This document shows positions 1-8,173 of a stretch of 64,000 nt of DNA, piece after piece; within the stretch, counting starts at the first letter, position 1; each line of letters opens with the position of its first letter. The notes beneath the pieces were generated by a model. It was not told the origin of the DNA. It made no database searches and was given only the letters and a program-made list of their open reading frames with translations. The DNA comes from Sva-07 sp963707515 (GTDB lineage Bacteria > Actinomycetota > Acidimicrobiia > Acidimicrobiales > Ilumatobacteraceae), in the NCBI GenBank assembly GCA_963707515.1, contig CAVPQI010000001.1, forward strand, positions 1,550,001 through 1,614,000. Reading direction: 5' to 3'. The position numbers and the translations under genes were made by a program.

Positions 1-2921
1 GCAACGGCGGGGTCGAGGTCGGCGAGCACCCGCAACGTGCGGTAGGTGAGGACGTCGCGCCCGGCGCCGGCGGCGAGCACGGCCTGGACCAGCGGGCGGT
101 CGATGATGCCCTCGTCGCTGCGCGAGATGCCGACGGTGACGGTCTTCGCCTGGTGCTTGATCGTGTCGATCGGGCGGGTCAGCTCCTCGATCGCCCGGGT
201 GAGGGCGGCGGCGAGGTCGTCGATCAGCGCCGCCGGCGTGCCGACCTTGCCGGTGGTGATCTGGTACTGCTCGACCGGCCGGTCGGAGAGGGCGTCACGG
301 AACAGACCGGCGAGCCGAACCGCCGTCGCCGCTTCGAGCTGGCCGTCGTAGGTGCCAGAGCGCAGCTGGTCGTGGAACCGCTCGACCGGCCGGCGCAGTT
401 CGCCCGCGAGCTGGCTGACGACGGCGTCGGCGGCCGCGTTCTCGGCGGCCAGCCGTTCGATGGTCTCACGCGCTTCGCGCAGGGCGTGCGCCGAGGCATC
501 GATCGCCAACGCCACCTCGTAGCCGAAGAGATGCCCGGCCATCGCCGACAAGATGAAGCCGAGGGCGGGATCGACGGCGGGAACGGTGATCGTCGCCGCT
601 GCCTGGAACCGCACGTCGCCGTCGCTGGCGATGACGATCGGCGTCGCCTTGTGCGCCGAGAAGATGGCGACCTCCTTGGCCACGTCGTCGGCGGTCGAGC
701 CGACGAGTCCGGCGGCGCAGACGAGGATCAGCGGTTCCGACGACAGGTCGATGTGCTTCTTGTCCTCGGTCGAGTCGCAGGCGATCGACTTGTAGCAGAG
801 CTCGCTGAGCTTGATCCGGACCTCTTCGGCGGCGACCTTGTTCGGGCCGTTGCCGACGACGGCCCAGTATCGCTTCGGTGGGGCGAGCCGGGCGGCATCG
901 GCGACGGCCGAGCGACGGCTCAGCGTCTCTTGCATCGCGGCCGGCATCTCGCGCAGCGCGGTGAGGAGCCCGGTGCGACGGCGGGTGTCGCCGAGTCCGG
1001 CGGCTTCGGCGATCGCGCACGACAGCAGGGCGCCGGCGGCGACCTGGGCGTAGAACGCCTTGGTCGAGGCGACGCTCATCTCCACGTCTCGGCCGTCGCT
1101 CGTGTACAGCACGCCGTCGGCTTTGTCGGTGAGGTCGCTGCCGCGGCGGTTGACGATGCCGATCACCGCGGCACCACGCGAGCGCAGCAGGTCGACGGTG
1201 CGGTTGGTGTCGGTCGTCGTGCCGGACTGACTGATGGCGACGGCGAGCGTGTCGCTCATGTCGAGGCGCATGTTGAAGCCCGACAGCTCGGTGGCGGTGA
1301 CCGCCTCGATGTCGAGGACGCCGTCGGTGAGCTCGCCGAGGATCGCCGCCATGCTCTGGCCGGCGACCGCCGCAGTGCCCTGGCCGATCACGCGGATGCG
1401 GCTGATCGTGCCCGCGGCGAGCCGCTCGGCGATCGACTGCGGGAGTGCCCGCTCGCCGACCTCGGCACGCAGCTCACCGTCGCGTTCGACGATCTTGCCG
1501 CGCAACGTCTTGGCGAAGCTCGACGGCGACTCGGAGATCTCCTTGAGCAGGAAGTGCGGGGCGTCGCCGCGGTTGATGTCGCGGGTCGTCACCTCGGCGA
1601 CGACGACGTCGCGCTCGCCGACCGGGTTGGCGGTGCCGTCGTAACCGAGGCGCTCGATGCCGTCGAGCTCGCCCGCCCGGTCGCCGTGCAGCACGACGAT
1701 CTCTCCACCGTGCTCGCCGTCGAGGCGGACGTAGCGGGCGGTCTCCTCGACGACGCCGTATGGCTCGCTGGCGACGATGAAGCAGTCGTCGGCCAGCCCG
1801 ACGTACAACCCCTGGCCGCTCCCGCGCAGGGCGAAGCGCAGCGTCGACGGGTCGTGGGCGCTGGCGACGCCGATCGCCACCGATCCCTCGAACGAGCTGA
1901 CCGTGCGCCGGAACGCCTCGGTGATCGAGGTGTTGGCGGCGTGACGGGCGACGAGGGTCGGGATGACCTTGGCGTCGGTGGTGATCGTCGGCGAGATGCG
2001 CAGGCCGTACTCGGCGCGCAGGTCGGCGTGGTTGTCGACGTCGCCGTTGAGGGCGGCTACGACGTACGGCGGCTCGGTGCCGGCGGGCTGCTCGAGCTCG
2101 AAGGAGTTCAGCGGGTGGGTGTTGGGCTCGGAGATGATGCCGACGCTCGCCCAGCGGGTGTGCCCGAGGATCGTGACGCGGGCGTCGTCGGACTGCAGCG
2201 CCCGGCGCAACAAGACGTCGGCGACGACGTCGGCGCGCAGCGCCGCCGTGTTGTCGCCGAGCTCACCGATCTCGGCGGCCGCCTTGTAGACGAACGAGAG
2301 GCATCCCTCGGCGACCTCGACGGCGCCAGATTGGAACAGCGGATCGCGGCCGCGCTGATCGACGAGGGCGCGCACGGTGGCGTCGTCGAGACCGTGGCCC
2401 CACACCAAGACGTGGATGCCGGCCGAGTCGCGCCCGCGCACCTCGAGGCGGTCGATTGCCGACAGCGACTGCTGGATCGCCAGGTAGCCGGCGATGGCCG
2501 CGGGTCCGGCGTCGCGTCCGGCGAGCGCGGCCACCTCGCGAGCCGCGCGGAGGCGATCGTGACGGACCGCCCAGAGCGCGTCCTTGAGCGCGATCAGCTC
2601 GGCGTTGGACGTCTCGAGCGCCTCGGGGTCGAGGTCGTCGTCGGCGTCGAGGCGCCGTTCGCGCTCGGCGGTGAACGCCTCGAGCTGGTCGAGGCGCGAG
2701 GTGATCGAGGCGACGAGATCGTGATGACCGAGGAGGGCGGTGACGCCGGGGACGCCGTGGAGTGCCCGGTCGACGTCGGCAACGGCGACGGTGACGTCGG
2801 GGAGGCGGGCGTCGGGCACCGCTGCCGCGGCGACGGCGCGGTCGAGGCCGTCGAGCAGGTCGGCGGCCGTGGGCGCGCCTCTCGTCGACGGTCTACTGAC
2901 GATGCCGACGATGCCGCACAT
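1..2921 (-). CDS. glmS: GlmS-like glutamine amidotransferase/SIS protein, oversized, C-terminus beyond window
   Basis: By family this makes glucosamine-6-phosphate from fructose-6-phosphate and glutamine, the first step to UDP-GlcNAc. The start is ATG at 2921, giving MCGIVGIV with the nucleophile Cys at residue 2. Other visible motifs are RGRDSAG (~160), GHTRWASVG (~253), NGDVDNH (~292), GSGQGLYVG (~368), PHFLLKEI (~454), IGQGTAAVAG (~512), ISQSGTTTD (~560), VASTKAF (~620), a second SIS-type region with VVGNGPNK (~690), and KTVTVGISR (~925). The frame stays open to the window edge, so the protein has at least 973 residues against about 610 for canonical GlmS. The extra length lies inside the glutaminase domain and after the usual C-terminus. 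It sits directly after glmM. Synteny supports GlmS; the exact acceptor sugar is not proven. Confidence 0.85.
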   Translation of the reverse strand, partial: MCGIVGIVSRPSTRGAPTAADLLDGLDRAVAAAAVPDARLPDVTVAVADVDRALHGVPGVTALLGHHDLVASITSRLDQLEAFTAERERRLDADDDLDPEALETSNAELIALKDALWAVRHDRLRAAREVAALAGRDAGPAAIAGYLAIQQSLSAIDRLEVRGRDSAGIHVLVWGHGLDDATVRALVDQRGRDPLFQSGAVEVAEGCLSFVYKAAAEIGELGDNTAALRADVVADVLLRRALQSDDARVTILGHTRWASVGIISEPNTHPLNSFELEQPAGTEPPYVVAALNGDVDNHADLRAEYGLRISPTITTDAKVIPTLVARHAANTSITEAFRRTVSSFEGSVAIGVASAHDPSTLRFALRGSGQGLYVGLADDCFIVASEPYGVVEETARYVRLDGEHGGEIVVLHGDRAGELDGIERLGYDGTANPVGERDVVVAEVTTRDINRGDAPHFLLKEISESPSSFAKTLRGKIVERDGELRAEVGERALPQSIAERLAAGTISRIRVIGQGTAAVAGQSMAAILGELTDGVLDIEAVTATELSGFNMRLDMSDTLAVAISQSGTTTDTNRTVDLLRSRGAAVIGIVNRRGSDLTDKADGVLYTSDGRDVEMSVASTKAFYAQVAAGALLSCAIAEAAGLGDTRRRTGLLTALREMPAAMQETLSRRSAVADAARLAPPKRYWAVVGNGPNKVAAEEVRIKLSELCYKSIACDSTEDKKHIDLSSEPLILVCAAGLVGSTADDVAKEVAIFSAHKATPIVIASDGDVRFQAAATITVPAVDPALGFILSAMAGHLFGYEVALAIDASAHALREARETIERLAAENAAADAVVSQLAGELRRPVERFHDQLRSGTYDGQLEAATAVRLAGLFRDALSDRPVEQYQITTGKVGTPAALIDDLAAALTRAIEELTRPIDTIKHQAKTVTVGISRSDEGIIDRPLVQAVLAAGAGRDVLTYRTLRVLADLDPAV

Positions 2922-2970
2922 GGTGGATCAGGCTACGGCGGCAACACCCCTGCTGCCAGGCAGTCCGCGT

Positions 2971-4305
2971 TCAGTCGAGCGTCGCGGCGACCGCGGCGAG
3001 GCGGTCGGCTGCCCAGCGGGCGACGTCGTGCGTGGGTGCTTCGACCATCACCCGCACCAACGGCTCGGTGCCGCTGGCGCGCACCAGCACGCGGCCCGTC
3101 GCGCCGAGCTCGGCTTCGACGGCGGCGATGTCGTCTGCCAGCCGGGCCGCGACATCGGGCATCCGTTCGGCGACGCGCACGTTGACGAGCACCTGCGGCA
3201 GCGAGGTCATCGCCGCGCTGGCGACGTCGGCGAGCGGCAGACCGGAACGCTGCACGGCGTCGAGCAGGGCGACGGCGGTGAGGATGCCGTCGCCGGTGGT
3301 GGCATGGTCGGCGAAGATGACGTGCCCGGACTGCTCGCCACCGAGCGAGTGCCCACCATCGCGGAGCGCTTCGAGCACGTAGCGGTCACCGACCGCGGTC
3401 TCGACCACGTGGATGCCTGCGGCATCCATCGCCAGCCGGAACCCGAGGTTGGTCATCACCGTGACGACGACGGTGTCGTTGCGCAGTTCACCCTTGGCCA
3501 ACAGATCGAGTGCCGTGATGGCGATGATGTGGTCGCCGTCGACGACGGCGCCGGTGTGGTCGACGGCGATCAGGCGATCGGCGTCTCCGTCGAGCGCCAC
3601 ACCGAGGTCGGCGCCCGATTCCTGGACGGCGCGGGCGACTCGGCCGGGAACGGTGGCGCCGCAGTCGTCGTTGATGTTGCGTCCGTCGGGCTGGTCGGCG
3701 ATGACTGCGACCTCGGCGCCGGTGGCCCGCAGGACCTGGGGAGCGAGACGGTGGGCGGCGCCGTTGGCGGTGTCGACGACGACCCGCAGCCCGTCGAGCC
3801 GGCGGCCCTCGAGGTAGCCGAGGACGTGGGCGACGTAGTGCTCGCTGGTGTCGTCGACGTCGGTCACGCTGCCGGGGGCACCGGCGGCACGGGGCGTCGG
3901 GGCGTTGGCCGATCCGGCGTCGAGCGCGGCCTCGATGCGCTCCTCGACGTCGTCGGCGAGCTTGCGTCCGCCGCGGGCGAAGAGCTTGATGCCGTTGTCC
4001 TGGTACGGGTTGTGCGACGCCGAGACCATCGCCCCGATCGCCCCGCGCCGCTGCGCCTCGAAGGCCAGCGTGGGGGTCGGCACGACACCGAGGCGGACGA
4101 CCTCGAGCCCGGCATCGGCGAAGCCGGCGCACAGCGCAGCGGCGAAGTCGGGCGTCGACTCGCGGGTGTCCCCACCCACGACGACCAACGGATCACCGCC
4201 GTCGGCCATCAACACCTGGGCGGCGGCGCGGGCCAACCGGGAGGCGAAGTCGATGGTCAGCTCGGTGTAGGCGACACCGCGTACACCATCGGTGCCGAAG
4301 CGCAT
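2971..4305 (-). CDS. glmM: phosphoglucosamine mutase
   Basis: GlmM interconverts glucosamine-6-phosphate and glucosamine-1-phosphate on the way to UDP-GlcNAc. The 444-residue protein begins MRFGTDGVRG, the family's usual N-terminus, so ATG at 4305 is chosen over a longer reading that would run into rpsI. The phosphoserine loop is SASHNPYQDNG near residue 100. The metal loop is DGDADR, followed by GGEQSGH for sugar binding and RASGTEPLVRVMVEA in the C-terminal phosphate-binding domain. All key residues are present. It lies 13 nt after rpsI and upstream of glmS, the actinobacterial rplM-rpsI-glmM-glmS order, and is probably co-transcribed with them. Confidence 0.95.
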   Translation of the reverse strand: MRFGTDGVRGVAYTELTIDFASRLARAAAQVLMADGGDPLVVVGGDTRESTPDFAAALCAGFADAGLEVVRLGVVPTPTLAFEAQRRGAIGAMVSASHNPYQDNGIKLFARGGRKLADDVEERIEAALDAGSANAPTPRAAGAPGSVTDVDDTSEHYVAHVLGYLEGRRLDGLRVVVDTANGAAHRLAPQVLRATGAEVAVIADQPDGRNINDDCGATVPGRVARAVQESGADLGVALDGDADRLIAVDHTGAVVDGDHIIAITALDLLAKGELRNDTVVVTVMTNLGFRLAMDAAGIHVVETAVGDRYVLEALRDGGHSLGGEQSGHVIFADHATTGDGILTAVALLDAVQRSGLPLADVASAAMTSLPQVLVNVRVAERMPDVAARLADDIAAVEAELGATGRVLVRASGTEPLVRVMVEAPTHDVARWAADRLAAVAATLD

Positions 4306-4318
4306 CGCCGCAGCGCGA

Positions 4319-4714
4319 TCAGCGCTTGGTGAACTGCGGAGCCTTACGGGCCTTCTTGAGGCCGTACTTCTTGCTCTCCTTCTTCCGCGAGTCACGCGTG
4401 AGAAGGCCGGCCTTCTTGAGGGCGGGGCGAGTCTCGGGGTCGATGTCGACGAGCGAGCGGGCGATCGCCAGGCGCAGCGCGCCGGCCTGACCGCTCACGC
4501 CACCACCGTTGATCGACGCCGTGATGTCGTAGCTCTCGCGACGATCGGTGACGGTCAGCGCCTCGGCGACGACCATCTGCGACACGGCCGTCGGGAAGTA
4601 GGCGTCGAGCGTCTTGCCGTTGATCGTGAACTGGCCGGTGCCCGGACGGACCTGGGCGCGGGCGACGGCTTCCTTGCGGCGGCCCGTGGTCTGGGTGAGC
4701 GGTGCGGTTCCCAT
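4319..4714 (-). CDS. rpsI: 30S ribosomal protein S9
   Basis: S9 is a small-subunit protein whose basic C-terminal tail reaches the P site. The 131-residue product begins MGTAPLTQTTGRRKEAVARA and ends in the basic run KARKAPQFTKR. That final KR pair is the conserved element that contacts P-site tRNA. The start at 4714 gives the usual family length. It follows rplM by 38 nt and precedes glmM by 13 nt, consistent with one transcript from the rplM promoter. Confidence 0.95.
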   Translation of the reverse strand: MGTAPLTQTTGRRKEAVARAQVRPGTGQFTINGKTLDAYFPTAVSQMVVAEALTVTDRRESYDITASINGGGVSGQAGALRLAIARSLVDIDPETRPALKKAGLLTRDSRKKESKKYGLKKARKAPQFTKR

Positions 4715-4752
4715 GGTGCGGTGTGTCTCCGTGCGTCTCGGTCGGCGTGCGT

Positions 4753-5205
4753 TCAGCGGGTGCGGGCGCGGGCGCCCGGGATCTCGAGGGGCGTCGGCTG
4801 CTGCGCCGCGTGCGGGTGCGTCGGGCCGGCGTAGACCTGGAGCTTGGTGATCTGCTGGCGGCCGAGGGGGCCCTTCGGGAGCATGCCACGGATCGACTTG
4901 CGCAACGCCTCGGCGGGCTTGCGAGCGTGCAACTGGGCGTAGCTCTCGGACTTGATGCCGCCCGGGTAACCGCTGTGGCGGTACACCATCGTGCGCTCCG
5001 CCTTGCCGGCGGTCATCACGATCTTGTCGGCGTTGATGATGATCACGTGGTCGCCGGTGTCGAGGTGCGGGGCGAACGTCGGCTTGTGCTTGCCGCGCAG
5101 CACCCGGGCGACCTCGGTGCACAAGCGGCCGAGGACGAGCCCGTCCGCATCGACGACGTGCCACGCACGATGGATCTCACTGGCTTTCGGGGTGTACGTA
5201 GGCAT
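4753..5205 (-). CDS. rplM: 50S ribosomal protein L13
   Basis: L13 is an early-assembly 50S protein. The 150-residue product begins MPTYTPKASEIHRAWHVVDA and contains VLGRLCTEVARVLRGKHKP, GDHVIIINADKIVMTAGKA, GYPGGIKS and RGMLPKGPLGRQ, all typical of the family. The start at 5205 is used rather than an in-frame upstream one, because the extra residues are unlike L13 and would cover the predicted promoter. It is the first gene of the rplM-rpsI-glmM-glmS unit. Confidence 0.96.
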   Translation of the reverse strand: MPTYTPKASEIHRAWHVVDADGLVLGRLCTEVARVLRGKHKPTFAPHLDTGDHVIIINADKIVMTAGKAERTMVYRHSGYPGGIKSESYAQLHARKPAEALRKSIRGMLPKGPLGRQQITKLQVYAGPTHPHAAQQPTPLEIPGARARTR

Positions 5206-5306
5206 GCCGCAATCTCTGGTCGGTCTGGTGTCGTCGGCGCCGTCGCCGTCGAGCTCGATCGGTGTCTGCCGGTCGGAGCGGAGCACCGTGACAGGACAAC
5301 CGTGAA

Positions 5307-5335
5307 AGGATACGGGCTCACCGTCCGGCCGCCAA
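5307..5335 (-). promoter_or_regulatory. predicted promoter for rplM operon
   Basis: On the minus strand TTGGCG (5335-5330) is followed after 17 nt by TATCCT (5312-5307), a fair match to the vegetative sigma consensus. It would start a transcript near 5300 with a leader of about 95 nt before rplM. Recognised by eye only. Confidence 0.5.
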
Positions 5336-5389
5336 CCCGCGCACGCGGGCGCCGGGGTGCCGCCCGAGCGATTAGCATTCGCATCGCTC

Positions 5390-7651
5390 ATGCAGGATGC
5401 CGACGGATCCGCACACCCGGGCGAAAGTCCGCACGGTGTCGCTGAAGGTGTCGCTGACGGTGGCGCTCAAGGTGTCGCTCAAGGTGTCGCTCAAGGTGTC
5501 GCTCAAGGTCGAGCGGGGCAGGACCGATACGTGCACGTGGAGTCCGCCTCCTCACCGCTGCCGTCGCGCCGCGACGCACCGTCCTCCGGGGCGAACGACG
5601 CCGCTGCGCCCACGCGTCCGGAACCATCCGTCGACGGTCTGGCGGACCCGGTGTTCGCCGTCGACCTCGACGGGGTGCTGAAGTACGCCAACGACACCGC
5701 CGCCGAGGTACTCGGCTGGAACTCCGTCGACCTGCTCGACACGTCGGTCCTCGAGCTGATCCATCCCGACGACCTCAACCTGGCGATGGTGGCGATGAAC
5801 ACCGTCACGGGCAAGCGATTCGGCGAGCTGATCACCCTGCGCGTCCGCACCGGTCGGGGCACGTGGTGCTACCTCGAGATCCGCGGCAGCTACCGACGCG
5901 AAGACCTCGACGATCCGCTGGCCGGCCTCGTCGTGATCGTCGCCCGTGACGTCACCGACCGCCATCGCCTGGCGTTCGACCAAGGCGACGTCGCCGTGTT
6001 GCGCGCCGTCATGGCCAACATGCACGGCATGGTGATGCTCGCCGACGACCAGGGCCGCGTGCGATCCGTCAACGGAGCCGTCACCCGTCACCTCGGCTAC
6101 GACCCCGAGCTGGTGCAGGGTCATTCGGTGCTCGAGTCGCTGCACCCCGACGACCGCCAACAGGTCATCGAGGCCGCCGGTCGACTGGGGCCCGAGGAAT
6201 CGGTCACCCTCGACGCGCACATCCGCAAGGCCGACGGCGACCACCTGGTGTGCGAGTTCACGATCACCAACCTGATCCACGATCCCGTCGTCAACAGCTA
6301 CGTGGTCACCGCTCAGGTCTCGAGGGGGCTGACCGACGCCCGCAACCGGATGGAGTTCCTCGCCGACCACGACCGTCGCACGGGGCTGCTCAACCGCGAC
6401 GGGTTCATGCGCAACGCCGCCGAGATGATGCAGTCCGGTGGCGGGCTCGGGATCCTGATCATCGACATCGTCCACTTCCGCTCGATCAACGAGCTCTACG
6501 GCGAGCCGGTGGGCGACTCGGTGCTCGCCGCGGTTGCCACCCGCATCGACCAGATCCGCTGGCCCGATCTGGTCACGGCCCGCTTCGGCGGTGACGAGTT
6601 CGTGTTGGCGTTGAAGACGTCGAGCGTCAGCGTGCTGGAGATGCTGCGCGAGCGGGTCCGCCGGGAGATGACGCGGCCACTCGACGTGGAAGGGCTGGAG
6701 GTCAACTTCGACGTCCGCACGGCGATCGCCCACGAGGCGCGGCCCGAGGTCCTCGATGCGCTGCTCGTCCGCGCCAGCAACGAACTCATGTCGGCGAAGC
6801 GCTTCGCCGACCCGGACACCTCGAGCATCTCGGTCGACGCCATCAACGAGCGCCGCCGGCAGCTCGAGCAGCTGCGCCACGCCTTGAACGACGGCCAGAT
6901 CCAGCCGTTCTTCCAACCGATCTGCACCGCCGACGGCACGATCACCGCCGTCGAGGCGCTGGTGCGGTGGGTCGATCCGCTGCGCGGCGTCGTCGGCGCG
7001 GGCGAGATCCTGCCGCTGGCCCAGATGGCGGGTCTCGCCGAGGCGGTCGACGACCGGGTGCTCGATCGGGCGCTCGAGTTCGCCGTCCGCCTGCAGGAGG
7101 CCGGCCATCCCGAGATCGAGGTGCACGTCAACATCGACCCGAAGTTGATGGCCCGGCCGTCGTTCGCCAACACCTTCCTCGATCGCTGCCGGCGCACGGG
7201 GGCGGTGCCGACGCAGCTCGTCGTCGAGATCACCGAGACGGACCTCCTCTCCCCCGGCGCCGCCGCACTCGGCAACATGCAGCGGCTGCGGACCGCCGGC
7301 ATCCACGTCTCGATCGACGACTTCGGCACCGGCTATTCGAGCCTCGCCCACCTGCTGGAGCTTCCCGTCGACGGCGTCAAGATCGATCGGCGCTTCGTCG
7401 CCGGCATCGACGTCGACCCGGCGGCGACGAACCTGACCACGGCGATCGTCGGCCTCAGCGAGAGCTTGCGCCTGACCTGCGTCGCCGAAGGCGTCGAGCA
7501 GCCGTACCAGCGCGACCGCTTGGCGGCGCTCGGCTGCAGCTCGTTCCAGGGCTGGCTCTTCGCCCCGGCGGTGGCACCCGACGAGATGCTGGCACTGCTG
7601 CCGCGCATCGACATCGCCCCCGCCGCGGTCCCCGCCGCCGCGCCGCGCTGA
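5390..7651 (+). CDS. PAS-PAS-GGDEF-EAL cyclic-di-GMP signalling protein
   Basis: This is a probable cyclic-di-GMP turnover enzyme. After a low-complexity N-terminus come two PAS-like regions (about residues 85-190 and 205-320), then a GGDEF domain with RFGGDEF, then an EAL domain with VEALVRWVDP, EITETD, IDDFGTGYSSL, KIDRRF and AEGVEQ. Both signature motifs look intact. No RxxD inhibitory site is seen just before GGDEF (the preceding residues are PDLVTARF). ATG at 5390 (753 aa) is preferred to one at 5357, because a -10-like TAGCAT at 5373-5378 lies just upstream of it. No transmembrane segment is evident, so it is probably cytoplasmic. It is transcribed divergently from rplM, and the PAS ligands are unknown. 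Confidence 0.9.
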   Translation: MQDADGSAHPGESPHGVAEGVADGGAQGVAQGVAQGVAQGRAGQDRYVHVESASSPLPSRRDAPSSGANDAAAPTRPEPSVDGLADPVFAVDLDGVLKYANDTAAEVLGWNSVDLLDTSVLELIHPDDLNLAMVAMNTVTGKRFGELITLRVRTGRGTWCYLEIRGSYRREDLDDPLAGLVVIVARDVTDRHRLAFDQGDVAVLRAVMANMHGMVMLADDQGRVRSVNGAVTRHLGYDPELVQGHSVLESLHPDDRQQVIEAAGRLGPEESVTLDAHIRKADGDHLVCEFTITNLIHDPVVNSYVVTAQVSRGLTDARNRMEFLADHDRRTGLLNRDGFMRNAAEMMQSGGGLGILIIDIVHFRSINELYGEPVGDSVLAAVATRIDQIRWPDLVTARFGGDEFVLALKTSSVSVLEMLRERVRREMTRPLDVEGLEVNFDVRTAIAHEARPEVLDALLVRASNELMSAKRFADPDTSSISVDAINERRRQLEQLRHALNDGQIQPFFQPICTADGTITAVEALVRWVDPLRGVVGAGEILPLAQMAGLAEAVDDRVLDRALEFAVRLQEAGHPEIEVHVNIDPKLMARPSFANTFLDRCRRTGAVPTQLVVEITETDLLSPGAAALGNMQRLRTAGIHVSIDDFGTGYSSLAHLLELPVDGVKIDRRFVAGIDVDPAATNLTTAIVGLSESLRLTCVAEGVEQPYQRDRLAALGCSSFQGWLFAPAVAPDEMLALLPRIDIAPAAVPAAAPR
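5435..5506 (+). repeat. 12-bp tandem repeat, six copies, inside the GGDEF-EAL gene
   Basis: Six head-to-tail copies of a 12-bp unit (consensus GGTGTCGCTCAA) encode the peptide repeat GVAE-GVAD-GGAQ-GVAQ-GVAQ-GVAQ near the N-terminus. The last three copies are identical. Because the unit is a multiple of three, copy-number change would keep the frame and only alter linker length. Confidence 0.95.
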
Positions 7652-7675
7652 CCCGACCCGATCGCTCCATCGTTC

Positions 7676-7726
7676 CGATCTCGGTCAGTTCCTGCCCGCT
7701 TTCCGGGACGATTCCGACCGAGATCG
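7676..7726 (+). terminator. probable terminator hairpin after the GGDEF-EAL gene
   Basis: CGATCTCGGTC (7676-7686) pairs perfectly with GACCGAGATCG (7716-7726). Inside the loop, CCCG (7695-7698) pairs with CGGG (7704-7707). It begins 24 nt after the stop codon. There is no T-run, as is common in GC-rich actinobacteria, so it could be another structured element. Confidence 0.5.
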
Positions 7727-7752
7727 CTGCGACTGGGATGCGTCTGTCGCAA

Positions 7753-7773
7753 TTAGTGTGCGGGACACACTAA
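7753..7773 (+). promoter_or_regulatory. probable PadR operator, perfect inverted repeat
   Basis: TTAGTGTG (7753-7760) and CACACTAA (7766-7773) form a perfect 8-bp inverted repeat with a 5-nt spacer, ending 10 nt before the PadR start at 7784. GTGT...ACAC arms are typical of PadR-family sites. A -10-like TAACGT (7771-7776) overlaps the right arm, so bound repressor would block its own promoter. Confidence 0.7.
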
Positions 7774-7783
7774 CGTGCGAGGC

Positions 7784-8173
7784 ATGTCAGATGTGGACGC
7801 CGACGAGGTCCTCAACGGCCATCTGCAGGAACTGCGGAGGGGAACGGTCGTGATGGCGGCGTTGGCGGCACTTGAAACCGAGCGCCACGGGTACCAGCTG
7901 ATCGACGAGCTCGCCGCGTCGGGCATCTCCGTCGCCGGCGACACCCTCTATCCACTGCTGCGCCGGCTCGAACGGCAGGGTCTGTTGACCAGCGAGTGGA
8001 ACACCGACGAATCCCGGCCGCGCAAGTTCTACGCCACCACGCCGGCCGGCACGGCGGTGCTGACCGCCCTCGTCGCCGAGTGGCGACGGCTCGACGCGGC
8101 GATCCACGCAATCACCGTGCCCAACGACATCACCGTGCCCAACGACATCACCGAGCCCGAGGAGGCGCCGTGA
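7784..8173 (+). CDS. PadR family transcriptional regulator
   Basis: This is a 129-residue winged-helix regulator. The region LRRGTVVMAALAALETERHG followed by YQLIDELAA and DTLYPLLRRLERQGLL is the PadR DNA-binding fold, with WNTDESRPRKFYATT as the wing. ATG at 7784 is chosen because the operator and -10 lie immediately upstream, which leaves essentially no leader. The C-terminus carries an 18-bp tandem duplication (8111-8146) encoding ITVPND twice. Its stop codon overlaps the start of the downstream membrane gene (GTGA), the classical PadR-plus-membrane-partner arrangement. It probably represses its own two-gene operon. Confidence 0.9.
   Translation: MSDVDADEVLNGHLQELRRGTVVMAALAALETERHGYQLIDELAASGISVAGDTLYPLLRRLERQGLLTSEWNTDESRPRKFYATTPAGTAVLTALVAEWRRLDAAIHAITVPNDITVPNDITEPEEAP
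8111..8158 (+). repeat. 18-bp tandem repeat in padR 3' end
   Basis: Two exact copies of an 18-bp unit (8111-8128 and 8129-8146) and a diverged partial third encode ITVPND-ITVPND-ITEPEE. The duplication is in frame and lengthens the regulator's C-terminal tail. Confidence 0.9.

Noticed and set aside
153..3185. 1010-residue plus-strand frame opposite glmS
   Set aside because: It is in codon register with the real minus-strand GlmS and has the Val/Asp/Gly/Arg-rich composition of a GC-driven antisense shadow, with no domain motifs.
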